Assembly: GCA_025642065.1 (NCBI GenBank)
Contig: JAODUP010001484.1
Location: 1 to 64,000, forward strand
DNA length: 64,000 nucleotides
From: Paralvinella palmiformis
Lineage: Eukaryota; Annelida; Polychaeta; Terebellida; Alvinellidae
Direction of reading: 5' to 3'
The notes below the pieces were generated by a model. That model was not told the DNA's origin and did not search any database. It saw only the letters and a program-made list of their open reading frames with translations. The position numbers and the translations under genes are program-made. Of this stretch, positions 8,491-19,980 are shown piece by piece; position 1 is the first letter of the stretch, and each line of letters opens with the position of its first letter.

Positions 8491-9205
8491 ACAGACATAC
8501 CATACAAATGTCAGTATTTCTCTATTTCTTCATTTTCACCTTACCCGATCCGATCATTCAAAAATTCGGAAATTGTCAATTTAGTTTTTCATTTTACTTT
8601 TATGAAAGTTTTAAGGCGTATAGTGTATTATGCATGTGAATGCTGTATAATGTGGTATGTTCTACATATAACTGTTTTAATCAATTATAAATATTTATAA
8701 AAAACATTATATAAATATTTATAGTGTGGGTGTTTCTCAAATGTATCTTTAATCATTATCTAAAAATAATGCCCATCTAAGCCTATTAATGTGGTGAATC
8801 CACGAAACGCTGACAAACAGGTATGCCCTTATTATACATCAGTACCGGCCTAGATGCCCTAACACTGGGTAGAAAAGAAGCATTACATTTCCAACCAAAA
8901 ACTTAAATGTATGGAACGCCTTACCACTTGAATATTAATTAATATTAAATACATTTCTACGCTATAAAACATATATTTGTGTATAATCTGTTGCAGGCAA
9001 GTAACTCCACAAACCAATAATTAGCCTTCATGATTTATCTTCAACAATTGAATGGAGTGGATGGAGAAAAATGTCCACTAACCATTGACAATGAATCCCC
9101 ATACAGGCAGGCAAGGATGTGAGAAAAATAAACTGAAATTCAAACATACAGACGACGTGTGTCTAAGTCTAAAATCAGTGAACGGATTGAATATTTTTGT
9201 TTCAG
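8491..9205. other. No gene recognised
   Basis: Unique-looking AT-rich sequence. A short open stretch reading NVVNPRNADKQ ends at CAG|GTATGC near 8820, but its acceptor is weak and I do not call it. Confidence 0.45.
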
Positions 9206-9300
9206 ATTCACCAATTATCACCCGTCTTATTATCCTTTCCATGACTTACTGATAGAGTGGCATCCTGTACCCTGTCCATTGGCTCATCTGTATTAATTTG
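9206..9300 (+). pseudogene. Possible IPT-gene exon with strong acceptor
   Basis: ATATTTTTGTTTCAG is an excellent acceptor. The sequence after it reads SPIITRLIILSMTY in one frame before a stop, then DRVASCTLSIGSSVLI in another. SPIITRL resembles IPT openings, but no single frame is open and no donor is clear. The exon at 7481 would splice to it in phase 2, which gives a third, 30-codon open frame with no recognisable motif. Listed because of its position between two better IPT-like exons. Confidence 0.35.
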
Positions 9301-9379
9301 ATTCGGTTAACGAAGGGCTTAGAAAGGTAAAAAGAATCACCCATCGACAGCCACTAACGTCTCCATTCTAACATTTCAG

Positions 9380-9557
9380 AAACTCCACCACCATTATTGC
9401 TGTGACAGGTCAAGTTGACCTCTCCTACGCTGACACAGAACATCAAATATTAGTCATATTTAACAGTAATACTACTACTACTCTGGAGTACAAATTTCGT
9501 TTCAAGCGCAATCCAAAGATAACATATATCCATCCACCCAGTTAATACGTTGAGAGT
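9380..9557 (+). pseudogene. IPT-like exon ending in NP.ITYI motif, internal TAA
   Basis: CATTCTAACATTTCAG opens an exon in phase 2 reading NSTTIIAVTGQVDLSYADTE, then HQILVIFNSNTTTTLEYKF and RFKRNPKITYIHPPS, then TAA at 9543, YVES and GTAAGT. The Y.F...NP.I..I.P.S ending is the junction seen between successive IPT domains in plexin and MET-type proteins. A donor two bases earlier (GAGA|GTGTAA) would leave in phase 1 and fit the next exon. The TAA marks decay. Confidence 0.6.
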
Positions 9558-9655
9558 GTAAGTAAATATCCCTCTCCACGTTTGTACGAGCCAATTTGGA
9601 AACAGTCTAAAGCGTTCTTTCCAATGGCATTCGATTTCTATTTTCTGATATTCAG

Positions 9656-9740
9656 AGTTGGCACTAAGCTGATTGTAACCGGTGAGAACCTTGATGTTGT
9701 GGTGAGACCTCTGTTGAGAGTTATGAGACTACTCCATACA
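9656..9740 (+). pseudogene. Start of a further IPT-like domain
   Basis: TTTTCTGATATTCAG precedes VGTKLIVTGENLDVVVRPLL then RVMRLLHT and ACA|GTATAA. GTKL.VTG.NLD.V..P.LRV is a good match to IPT openings of the plexin/MET kind. If the acceptor is TTCAGAG, the exon enters in phase 1, agreeing with the GAGA|GTGTAA donor of the exon at 9380. A possible following exon (10475-10545, FFCETYENHLKRKYSYRY) has a good acceptor but does not fit in phase. Confidence 0.55.
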
Positions 9741-10167
9741 GTATAATCTACTGTTGGTACGATTATAAATGAGTGAGTCGAAATATATCATGAGGTAGGA
9801 TATAATTACACTATTGTCTTTATATAATTATATGTATGGCAAATGACAAATAAGTGTATTTCTGACCAACAGATATGCATGAGCTTGCACCTGATAAAGG
9901 TTTCTTATAATCAAAACTAGTTGTGCTATTTTGGGATGAGTGAAAATACTATTATTTCTGTTATTGTCGGAGGTATTATAATTATTATCATAATAGATAT
10001 TATATGTACTGATATATATGCTTTATTTCCTGTTATAGCTGCGTTATATATGTACTAATATATAAAATTTGTTTTCTATTTAGGTAGTAGTCGTTTGATC
10101 ATAATTCTGTAAGAATTATAAACATCACGAAAACCTGAGCCCACGCCTTTATTATATGTAACATAAA
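9741..10167. other. No gene recognised
   Basis: AT-rich intron-like sequence with ATT-rich runs near 9950-10000. Confidence 0.5.
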
Positions 10168-10189
10168 AAAAAACACACACACACACACA

Positions 10190-10239
<50 letters not shown>

Positions 10240-10259
10240 CACACACACACACCCACACA
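10168..10259. repeat. (CA)n microsatellite
   Basis: About 90 bases of CA with three interruptions, preceded by an A run. Confidence 0.97.
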
Positions 10260-11232
10260 CAACCCCACTTCAACCCAATTAACCACACTTGCCCACCAGG
10301 CGTTCTAATTAATCCCTTGATAGTCCAAATGAAACTTTTTAACTTCAAAATTTTTCCCGTTTCCCACCAAACAATTTTGGCTTTATTTCCAAATGCATTT
10401 CCTTTAAAACATGCTTTTCAGCAATTTTTAATCAAAACCCAAATGTAAACATTTTTTCCCCCAAATTATTTCAGTGTTCTTTTGTGAGACTTATGAGAAC
10501 CACTTGAAACGAAAATACAGCTATCGTTATATACTAAACAACAAAGTAATGTAGATGCAGCGATTTTTGAATAGATGACTGACAAACATGTCAGGTCGTG
10601 ACACCGTGCCATATTTTAATGGGATAGCCCAAGATGCTTGCAGCTATCATTATGCAAGATGGCCGAAATGAATCAATAGGCTGCTCCCGACGCTTTTAAG
10701 TTTACTTTAACATACATCAACAGCCTCCAATTAACAGAAATCCCATTAACAGCTCTTCCTTCTTTAATGAAGCTTCAAAGGGAAAATGGACCTAAGCTAC
10801 CATACTGACATACACGAGTGACAACACATGACAAATTACCTTCTGAACTTTCTAGAACAATAAACTGGGATAAACCTTCTTGAGGTTAGCCCCAGTTTAT
10901 TGATTATTTTGTTTATTGAATGGGTACATATTCTGGTGCATTAAGTATATTCCCGTATTCCATTTGTATTATATTCTTCCAAGTGGTTGGCATGGCATTT
11001 ATAATGCTAAAATATTTCAACATTATTTTATTAAAGTTTTCTTACATTGTTGGTAGTTAAAACATTTCCTTTGTCACCTAATATTTAATGTATAGACATA
11101 TAATTTACAACATCTATATATAACGTTTTGTTATATGTGGGACCCCGTCAATTTTGAAATAGGACATAAAACATATAAAATGAGAAAATGGGCAAATTAA
11201 TTTCACTTGCTAACCGGGACAGTCCTGCACCC

Positions 11233-11236
<4 letters not shown>
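10260..11236. other. No gene recognised apart from one weak exon-like stretch
   Basis: 10475-10545 follows TTTTTTCCCCCAAATTATTTCAG and ends AAA|GTAATG; see the IPT entry at 9656. The rest shows nothing I recognise. Confidence 0.4.
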
Positions 11237-11284
<48 letters not shown>

Positions 11285-11350
11285 ATGTGTGTATGTGTGT
11301 GTGTGTGTGTGTATATATATGTGTGTGTGCGTGTGTGTGTGTGTGTGTGT
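11237..11350. repeat. (TA)n-(TG)n microsatellite
   Basis: TA run followed by TG-rich units. Confidence 0.97.
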
Positions 11351-11647
11351 AAGGCATAGGAATATGTTATAAGCATAATTATAAATAATAACATGTAAAT
11401 TATGGGAGATATATAGGGTATTTGTTCTCTATTTACTGCTGCCCCATCGTGATGAGGAACACAAGGTCACTACCATAATAGATAGACACATCTAGGAGTT
11501 CGGTCCTAATAATTGTCAAGTAGTTTACAGATGATATACAAACCTTATTACGTAATTTAATTGTATAACTTAATAATAATGATCATATTATTATTATACC
11601 TCTTTAATGCCAATTAATGTAAAAAGCAATACATATATGTATTTGTG

Positions 11648-11654
<7 letters not shown>
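11351..11654. other. No gene recognised
   Basis: AT-rich sequence without a supported exon. Confidence 0.5.

Positions 11655-11721
<67 letters not shown>
11655..11721. repeat. (TA)n microsatellite
   Basis: Near-perfect TA run. Confidence 0.97.
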
Positions 11722-11723
<2 letters not shown>

Positions 11724-12608
11724 AGGGTATATTTGTGTGTATGTATGTGTGTATGATAGTCTACATGATATTCACTAAAACCAAATATTATTGGCATACT
11801 AAGAAATATATACAACCCACCCCCCCCAATAATGTTTCTGTAATAATGGTGCTATCATTGTTTGTGTGCTTGACAAATTGTATCATAGATCTATATCAAG
11901 ATGATCAAGTTGAACAACGGAAAATATATTTTTGGATACTTTAGAGTTTAAGAAACTTCAAATGTTGTTGATATATTGACTACAAGTTATGATCGAATGC
12001 CCTGAAATGTAATTTTCTTTGGTGAAATCTATTGACCTGTTACTAGTTTTTAATGTGCGCGCATACGTTTAAGTGGTATTTGAACGGGAATTACTGTCCC
12101 GAAAGGGAACTCTATAGAAATACGATGTTAAAATGTTTGTAGTGTTGTGTATGTATCTTTTAACAGGTCAGAAGTTTCAGACATTAGATCGACAATCTAA
12201 ATCCTTAGATAACCGAAGCTACATAAAGTCATAGCATACCAAAAACCTTGGGAAAGTCTAAACTTGCCATGATTCGTGAATCATCTACCCGTCTGGACAT
12301 GTATAGTTATTGTTATAGATCTAGTCCCCAATGAATCGTCCAGAGGTTGCATTCATGATTAGTCATTTTCTGCCTTTTTATATTCTACAAAACATAAATA
12401 TAAATGTAATAATTGATTCACCAAATATTATCATTTCAGAGATGTTCTCCCGTTAATCAGTCGGTATTGATATGTATAACTCCAAATATGAATATATCAC
12501 AAACAACAAATACTGGAGGGAGAAGACGCCGAGATATTACTGAATATAATTTAGAAGTGAGAGTTGAAGTATTTATTTGTTTCAACTGAATTTACCATGA
12601 ATATACAC
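11722..12608. other. No gene recognised
   Basis: Unique-looking AT-rich sequence. It contains a short C run at about 11820-11826. Confidence 0.5.
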
Positions 12609-12623
12609 AAACACGCGCATGCT

Positions 12624-12717
<94 letters not shown>
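12609..12717. repeat. (CA)n microsatellite directly before an ATG
   Basis: CG/CA mix followed by about 43 uninterrupted CA units, ending in ACACAATG. Such an array would form part of a 5' leader if the exon at 12718 is real. Confidence 0.97.
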
Positions 12718-12719
<2 letters not shown>

Positions 12720-12931
12720 GTCCCATCCCTTTTCGAAGTTCCTAATAACTAGGTTACTATTTTCTTCATTTTTGTTTTTCGCTATCTTCTCTATGTTCGA
12801 TGGTTTCCATCAGATTAAAGAAGATCTATTCATACAGACAAGAAAAGTGAAAAGAGAAGCTCATCGGAGAGAAACAGAGACAATATATATTGGGCTCATC
12901 TTCGACGGCTTCGTTAAGTACCAGAACAGTT
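12718..12931 (+). CDS. Possible first coding exon with signal peptide
   Basis: From ATG at 12718 the frame is open for 71 codons to a T|GTACGT donor after 12931, phase 1. It starts MSHPFSKFLITRLLFSSFLF, a strongly hydrophobic segment (about residues 8-26) like a signal peptide. It goes on with FAIFSMFDGFHQIKEDLF, a basic stretch RKVKREAHRR that could be a processing site, then ETIYIGLIFDGFVKYQNS. Phase-1 introns after a signal peptide are common in secreted modular proteins. I do not recognise the family. It lies on the same strand as the IPT-like exons but downstream of them, so it may be a separate gene. No second exon was found before the LINE-A at 13385. Confidence 0.35.
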
Positions 12932-13384
12932 GTACGTATGTTTTTAGTTTATATTTAAAATGTGTTAGCAAACGTTTGTCAATAATTATAACTATAGTGT
13001 ATAAATACACTTACACATAATAGCTATATTAATAATGTAAAATCACATTTCTAGTTTAAACTCATCGTGCCTTTGAATAAAGAAAGATATATTTCAATAT
13101 AGTTTCTCAGATGTTTTTTCTTTGTCTACGTCAACTGTTTAATGTGCTTTAGATATTGTCTATTTTCTTTTCTGCCTGAAATATTATGATACACGTCAGG
13201 CAGCTTAGTGAATCTTCTTTCCAGGCTAAAAGGTTGGCTACCTGCTTCATTATAACAGTCAATCTCCTAGAAATTCGCGGATTAAAGTAATTTGAAGGAC
13301 TGTTATGTCAGTAATAACGTGAATGATCATTTAGTTGTTAGACACCTAAGTCTATTATGGCTAGGAAACTGAATTAAACAATGT
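12932..13384. other. No gene recognised
   Basis: AT-rich sequence between the exon-like ORF and LINE-A. Confidence 0.5.
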
Positions 13385-15875
13385 CACTAAATAGTTCAGG
13401 TGCCATGTGATTGATAGATTTATACGTTATTAGTAAAGGCTTAAAATGGCAAATCTTTCCAATAAGTAGCCAATGTAGGTTTTGAATAATTAGGGTGCTA
13501 TGATCATATGTTCGAGTATTTGTCTTTATGTGAGCTACACAATCCTGAATTCGTTGATAAAATAATCAAATATGCCATATAACAGCAAGTTATACTAGTA
13601 TACACGAGATGTAACAAAGGCATGATCTAAAGTTAAAAGTGCGTCTTGTGTCAAGACCGCTTTTAAACAGTGGATGTTCTTACGATGCTAGTAGTCAGTT
13701 CGGCATACCGATGTGGCATGTTCATACATTTTAATGCATTTGTCAAAAATAACACCTTTTATTTGTATTGACGCATTAATGGTAATTGAAGATACATCCA
13801 TCTGTAATGCTGATGTTTTTAGTGATTTAACACAATGTGGTGATTTTAAATATATAATAGTTGTTTTATTATCATTTATTATTAGCAAATTTTGAGTCAT
13901 CCATAGCCGAATATAAGCAATATAATATTCCAAATTCTTCAAGGAAGAGGACAAAATTAACTCATTGTAAGGATCCAGTGATACATACAGTTGTGTGTCA
14001 TTAGTACACAAGTGATATGTAACCCCATATCGCTGCATTAGTATCACAAGAGGACGGCCATACATTGATTGTGAAAATCACAGGACCAAGAACTGTGGTA
14101 CACTAGATAACAAAAACTGAACGTCAGAAAAAATATGATGAACAGAAACACTTTGGGATTGTTGTTTCAGATAGGAATGAAACCATTTAAGTACTTTGAC
14201 TTATTTAGCTCATTGTCAGTATCCAGTAATATATACAGTTGTGTGTCATCAGCATACAAGTGATATTCAAACCCATATCGCTGCGCAAAGATCCCAAAAG
14301 AGAACGCGGTATATATTGTGAAAAGCAGAGGACCAAGAAATGAACTCTATATTACACAACACCACAAAAACTAAACATCAGATAAAATACAATGAACAGA
14401 CACTCTCTGGGAGCGTTGTTCCAGATATATCTAACCCATTCAAGTACTTTACCTGACAGACCAAACATATATTTTAGCCTAGAGAAAGGTACATTATGGT
14501 CAACTTTATCAAATACAACTGAGAGTTCCCAGAATAGCAAATAATAATAGCTTTCATTGATCGATTGACATTATAATATCATATTCACCTGAACCAAAGC
14601 TGTTTCGGTGGTGTAACCACTTTTGTATGCAGACTCAAGTGATTCATTAAAGTTATTATTGATGAAATATTTGTTTAGATGGAAGGCAACTGGCCTTTCT
14701 TTAACTTTAGATAAAAATGTAAGATCTGAAACAGGTCTGTAATTGTTCAGAATATTACAGTCCAAAATGTTTTTTTTGTAATTAATGGTTTTACAAGAGC
14801 ACATTTAAAGGATCTTAGGAAAACACCGAGAGATAATGATTTATTAATTATCGTTGTTGTTGGAATTATCAGAACATCCAGACAATATTTCAAAAACTAA
14901 TTAAGCATAGGGTCAACTGCACTGAAAGCATTAGATGACCTTTTCAGCAACTGTGTGATATTATTATCTATACAGCACTCACAAGTATCTACTCTTCTGT
15001 ATGAAATAACCTTAGCTGAAACAGATTTCCTCTGTAAATAGGCATCACTATTAATCAGCAAATTATCAGTCAGAAAGGAAGACACATATACACCCTGATT
15101 AAACTGTCCTCATCACGGGAGATGACGAGATCTAAGATTTAATCATGCACGTGTGTTCTTTCATGCACGTCCTATCTAAGATTGGCAGATTTAACAATAA
15201 TCAGCCAGTTGTCAATACATTCAGAAATTTCCTTTGAATAAATCTGATGCTTTCAGGCCAGTTTTCTTAGCTGGGTAGTAATAGGTAGACAATAGCTACA
15301 TGATCATTTATTACCCTCCCCCATATACAAAAGTCCGTTGATAGCTTTCAAAATACTTAGCCTGAAAGCGGAAATGGGTTTCACACTTCAAAGAATCACG
15401 AAGATGACCTTTCTTGTTAATCCGAGCTTCGTGATTAGAATGAATATCCACCAGGGATCACCTCATCAACAATGTTCTGGTCTAAAACATTACCAACCAG
15501 CCCACTATCTATAATAAGAAAAGCATCAATATCCATATCTTCAACTATTTCACCAGTTTTATTACAGATCGATTGACAATTTATTAGATCAATACTTACA
15601 TTTTGTCCAGCTGTGCTATTGTATAGTGTTTTGTCATAGTGCTAAAATTACTTGCATCGGGATCTATCTGCTTAGATGTTTTCCACTATGTGAGTGCCTC
15701 GATAAACAAATAGTATTACCATCATGGAGTCGTAAGGCTAGCAACTGACCTTTACTCTGTAATAAAACTACATTGGATTACTTGTAAAGAAATCCTATAT
15801 CCATTATGTTTAGTATAATCGTTTATTCCAAATAAAATCTAAACACTTTGCTATTCTTTTTTCATTCAACCGTAA
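13385..15875 (-). mobile_element. LINE-A copy A2 (CR1/L2-like), decayed
   Basis: Minus-strand element of the family at 49.5-52.6 kb, covering endonuclease (15875 to about 15050), linker, RT and the start of the C-terminal region. RT pieces include NNYRPVSDLTFLSKV and ESAYKSGYTTETALVQVN (14804-14571), SVVFDKVDHN and FGLSGKVLEWVRYIWNNAPR (14540-14352), and LWMTQNLLIINDNKT (14065-13688). It is broken by many stops and indels. Part of the RT is tandemly duplicated (separate entry). Its endonuclease part reappears inverted at 1-834. Confidence 0.85.
13957..14455 (-). repeat. Tandem duplication of the RT motif-C segment inside LINE-A A2
   Basis: The roughly 245-bp unit around the YADD motif occurs twice head to tail: 13957-14205 and about 14206-14455. 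In the 14.2-14.4 kb unit the motif is intact ([10 protein letters not shown]); in the 13.9-14.1 kb unit it is altered (YHLCTNDTQL). The two units have diverged clearly, so this is either an old duplication or a join of two different LINE copies. Confidence 0.75.
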
Positions 15876-16389
15876 ACGATTACCAAAATACTAAATATTT
15901 ATTCTGGTTTGTTTACAAAAGGTCATAATAACCAATGGTGTTATTGAATTCCTCAATTGAATAACCTGCTACATAGCTACATCTATTGATAAGTTCCTTG
16001 ATTTGTCAGTGCGTGGCACCAATGTATCTATATCATGTGATTGATAACTATTTGTAGCGAAAATAGTAATTAAGTAAGTAATTTATTCACTAACAACATC
16101 GTGATATAATAATACATGTACATAACACGTTAAATTGTATGATGTGAAATAATGATTGGTGACTGATGGTTAAGGTGGATGAATCTAGTACATCATAATG
16201 CTGTTGTCCGATCATGGAGTCTGTCACTAATGCATGTGAACTTGAAGGGAAGGGAGACCAAACATTAATGGGAGAAAGCAGGAACCGGGTGGGTCAGATG
16301 AGTAAATAATAATAGTCTCAAAACAAACTATCAGTTAGTAATATAGAAAGTATCAAAATGGACATTCTGAACAAATGGCATTGTTATAA
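15876..16389. other. No gene recognised
   Basis: Unique AT-rich sequence just outside the right arm. Homology beyond the left edge of the window cannot be tested. Confidence 0.5.
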
Positions 16390-17560
16390 TGTTCAACTTA
16401 GATGCTGTATGATTTAATAAATAACTTCTTTACTCTAGATTTTAAAATAGTTCTGTTCTGGATTGATAACATGCCACGACGGGATATGATGCACTGGGAG
16501 CAGGGACAGTGCAATTTTGGAATTGATAAAGATCTCGAATTTTTAGTATATTGTTATGTCTAAAAGTGAATCTGTATGAGAGTTATATAAGTTGTTATTA
16601 ATGATACGAATGACTCTCTTATGTGTAGATTCAAGTTTATTAATAAGGTGTAATGACCCCCATGCTTAGATGCACTACATAAGGTAATTTTCTACCAAAG
16701 CGAAATAAAGTAATTTGAGGATATCGGGAGGTAATATGTGTGTGACTCTGTTCAATGCAAAAAACAATCGTAATAATTTAGAATTTAGCGTATTTATGTG
16801 ATATTTCCATGTTAAGTTTTGATCCATATAGTTGCCAAAGATATTATTGCCTTATCTGGTTGGTCAATCCTAATTCGAATTGGGTTGATGCTTGGTATTT
16901 TTATGTTTAGAGATTTCCAACAAAACCATTGGTTTAATTTAACCAGTTCATTGTTGATTGTGTTGTATAGAACAGCAAGATTTGAGTGTGACATATATAA
17001 GGTGGTGTCATCAGCAAAGGAAAGTAGGGATAGATCAGTGCAATATGTAATGTAATTTATGTAGACAAGGAAGAGAATTTGTCCCAAAATAGATCCCTGT
17101 GGAACACATAGATTACACTTAATATTAGAGATCGAATCTGATTGAATTATGTGTATTGATATCGATCGGAGAGATAACTGTTTATATTTAGAGATGTTAT
17201 CAGTTGTTGGCGTATTTAACTTTCGGCGGTATAATTTGTCCTTTGTTTTGACAGATATAAAAATTACCTGTGTAATCCAAGCTTCACGTTTTATTTGGTT
17301 TCGTTTACGAGTTATAGTTCTTGCAGGGAATGATTGCTTGTAAAATAGATTTACTGTTTCCTGAAATAACTTATATGCGCTATTTGCGCTGTTCGATGGG
17401 ATAATATTTGAAAAGTTGGCTTTAGATTATGGATTAAGAATTCTAGCGATGTTTTGGGGTTTGAAGGATTTTATAGTTGAGTATTCTTTGGGTTGATCTC
17501 AAGCATGCTTATATATAATTGTAAATATTCCAAAATTATCAGACGCGTCGGTAATGATGA
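16390..17560 (-). mobile_element. LINE-B fragment (Jockey/CR1-like RT)
   Basis: Minus strand. The linker before RT reads NSAYKLFQETVNLFYKQSFP and REAWITQVIFISVKTKDKLY, the usual PWIT...K..LY region. It then jumps to NLCVPQGSILGQILFLVYIN and LSFADDTTLYMSHSNLAVLY, then LVKLNQWF. So the part of RT with motifs 1 to A has been lost by an internal deletion, while the PQGS and FADD motifs remain. The 3' part has LTWKYHINTLNSKLLRLFF and KRVIRIINNNLY. A different family from LINE-A and LINE-C. Many stops. Confidence 0.8.
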
Positions 17561-18294
17561 ATCCGAATTTGGTAGCGCATTTATAAATATTAGTGTACCC
17601 ATGATCAATAATTATTGAAGAGAAATAGATTTTGGTAGGCTTGGTATTGTAGTGTACTTTTTTTCATTTCCTTAAATGACCACCCAGATGCGGTGAGAAG
17701 CACTGTCAATATAGTTGCTGATGACAACAAATATCCAAGACAATTTACAGCACAACTTGAATAGAGTGATTGCAGATTGCATGATCCCAGAAGTAGCAAT
17801 TAGGCTTCAGTCAGATACAGTATATATTTTACAAATAGGTAATACAAATAAAAGGCTGACACAACAAATGAGCAAGACAAAATGTGACATAGCAACAAAT
17901 GACTTGATAAGATAACAGCCGTTCGACTATTTACAATAATGGTCCTTCTTCATTGTAAATATGGCAACTGCATGTGTCATTCTATATTCCGACTTTGTTA
18001 CCAAGGATATGCATCTCCGTACGAATAATCCCTTAGAACATTAGCACTGCCATAATTGGAAAGCTGCACAAGAAAATCAAATATGTTGCTCGTATTTAAT
18101 CGAATCTACATTATGCACATTTGGAGAGAATGAATTATGATTAAGCTTTTTTGCAGGCGTTATGAATATTTGCCTTTAGGCCTTCTGTTTATCAATGTTT
18201 CCAAATAGTGGGAAAATCTAATACAGATAGGTTCTAATGTAGCTAATTTGATCACTCTGTGAATAACACCATCTATTGCCACAGGTGTACAGGT
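17561..18294. other. No gene recognised
   Basis: AT-rich sequence. Open frames here are short and without motifs. Confidence 0.5.
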
Positions 18295-18432
18295 AGAAAA
18301 TGTAAGTATTGGTCTAACAAATTGTCAATCGCTTTGAAATAAATATAATGGAGTAGCTGATGTTGATGAAGATATGGACATCGATAGCCTCTTTATGAAA
18401 TACACCTAGTCGACTGGTTATGCTTCACACCA
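18295..18432 (+). mobile_element. LINE-A fragment, endonuclease N-terminus (copy A4, part 1)
   Basis: Plus strand reads ENVSIGLTNCQSL and DEDMDID, matching the endonuclease start of LINE-A. The match ends near 18432, where LINE-C sequence begins. Confidence 0.75.
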
Positions 18433-19980
18433 AAAATAATGTTCACTTTCCCAGGTTGTGCCTCGATTTGTAATATTGATTTTCCAGTTGTACATCACCC
18501 TTATACAGTCTTTAAACCAGTCTTCACTTATTGAGGTTTCTAACTGATTTTATCTTCCCCTAATAAGTCCAGTGAACCTGACCCTATCCCTTCTCATTTT
18601 AAACATGCCCATGTAATTCCTTTTTTTAAGAAATCATCTTTACACGTAAATAACCTAAACAGTTACAGACCTATTTCTAATATATAATTCATATCTAAGT
18701 ATTATAAAAAACTGTTTCCTGTCGTTTGAACGTTCATTTAAACTGTAACTACCTGTCTTATGTTTTCCAGTCTGCTTACAAACAATTTCCCTCTACAGAA
18801 ACCGCTCTACTAAACATTCATAAAGACATAAGACTAAGCATGGACACAGGATAGATCACAGCACTAACACTTTTAGATTTATTTGTAGCTTTTGACACCA
18901 TATCTTCTAGATCGCCTCTATGATTGGTATTGCATATCAGGCACAGCACTTACCTGGATCCGCTCATTCTTAATAAATGTGTTTCAATCAATAAAAATAA
19001 GAAACTAATTTTCAAAGGCAGTCCATTTATTTTGCGGTGTTCCGCAAGGCTCTGTTCTTGGACCACTACTGTTTACTTTGCATTCCACACCACTAAGCTC
19101 ACTTATTCACAGCCACAAGTTAGACCATCATTTATATGCAGATGACACCCATGTATATATATCTTTATCTACAGCAGACACTAATATTTCACTTCAACAA
19201 CTTCGTGACTGTCTCGGTGATATCTCTTGCTGGTTGACAAACCATAAACTTAGGCTCAATGTCAACAAAAAAGATTGCATCATTATACGTACACCCAGAC
19301 AAGGCAGCAAACTTAGTTATTTCTTCCATACGAACATCCTTAGTCATAGCATCACACCATCAGACACTGTACGTAATTTTGGTGTTATATTTGTTAGCGA
19401 TTTTAACTTCAAAAACATATTCCTCTGATATGTAGCTCCTGCTTCTATCATTTTCGTGACCTTCACCGTATTCGTCGCTATATTTCTCTTTCAGTCCCCA
19501 AAACAATTGCTACAGCAATCATTACTAGTAGCTTTGATTACTGCAACTCTCTTCTTTGTAATCATTGCATCTAAGGATATTCTAAGACTTCGGTGTATAC
19601 AGAACTACTTAGCTAGGGTTGTCACTCGGATTCCTAGGTTTTCCCATTCTGTCCCACTTCTGAAATCTCTTCACTGAGTCCTTGTTCAATCTCCCACCAT
19701 TTTTAAACTCTGCACTATTGCCTAGCAAACCTTTTCTTCTGGATAATCTATTTTCCATACTTTCTTTAGCACCCAAATACCGTTCATCTGGTCTCTTCCC
19801 AGGTTTAAACTCATGTTGGGACTTTATCAGTTGCGGTCCCTAGTTTTTGGAAATCACTATCTGAACATGTTAAGTCATCAAAAATAACATTTTCCGTCAC
19901 CATTTGAAAACTCACCTTTTCAGACTCGCTTATCCTTCCTAAGTTTCCTTTCCATCTGATCATTATTGATGAACTTTGCA
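18433..19980 (+). mobile_element. LINE-C copy C2 (CR1/L2-like), RT region
   Basis: Plus strand. Pieces include PSHFKHAHVIPFF and SYRPIS, FQSAYKQFPSTETALLNIHK, LLDLFVAFD, CGVPQGSVLGPLLFTL, LDHHLYADDTHVYISLSTAD and SCWLTNHKLRLNVNKKDC, then SITPSDTVRNFGVIF. All core RT motifs can be traced, including the intact PQGS and YADD, but the frame is broken repeatedly. The same family lies on the minus strand at 34.5-37.8 kb. The endonuclease part is absent here. Confidence 0.85.

Larger units (their letters stand above)
4914..15875. repeat. Right arm of the inverted duplication
   Basis: This arm contains everything matched by the left arm plus two segments missing there: about 6382-6834 (3' half of exon E and the EGF exon) and 7114-15043 (rest of repeat R1, IPT-like exons, a SINE, microsatellites and most of a LINE-A). 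The loop between the arms is 2591-4913. The geometry is an imperfect palindrome. It could be a true rearrangement or a fold-back assembly error; sequence alone cannot decide. Confidence 0.9.

Noticed and set aside
8190..8639. 149-codon open frame with long IY repeats
   Set aside because: It is a translation of (TA)n arrays and a reversed SINE.
8761..8826. Small exon reading NVVNPRNADKQ before GTATGC
   Set aside because: Weak acceptor and no clear fit to IPT domains.
12564..12717. Thr/His-rich open frames leading into 12718
   Set aside because: They translate the (CA)n array; only the part after the ATG at 12718 is considered.
17605..17915. Opposed 64- and 66-codon frames
   Set aside because: No motifs, and both strands are open by chance in AT-rich DNA.
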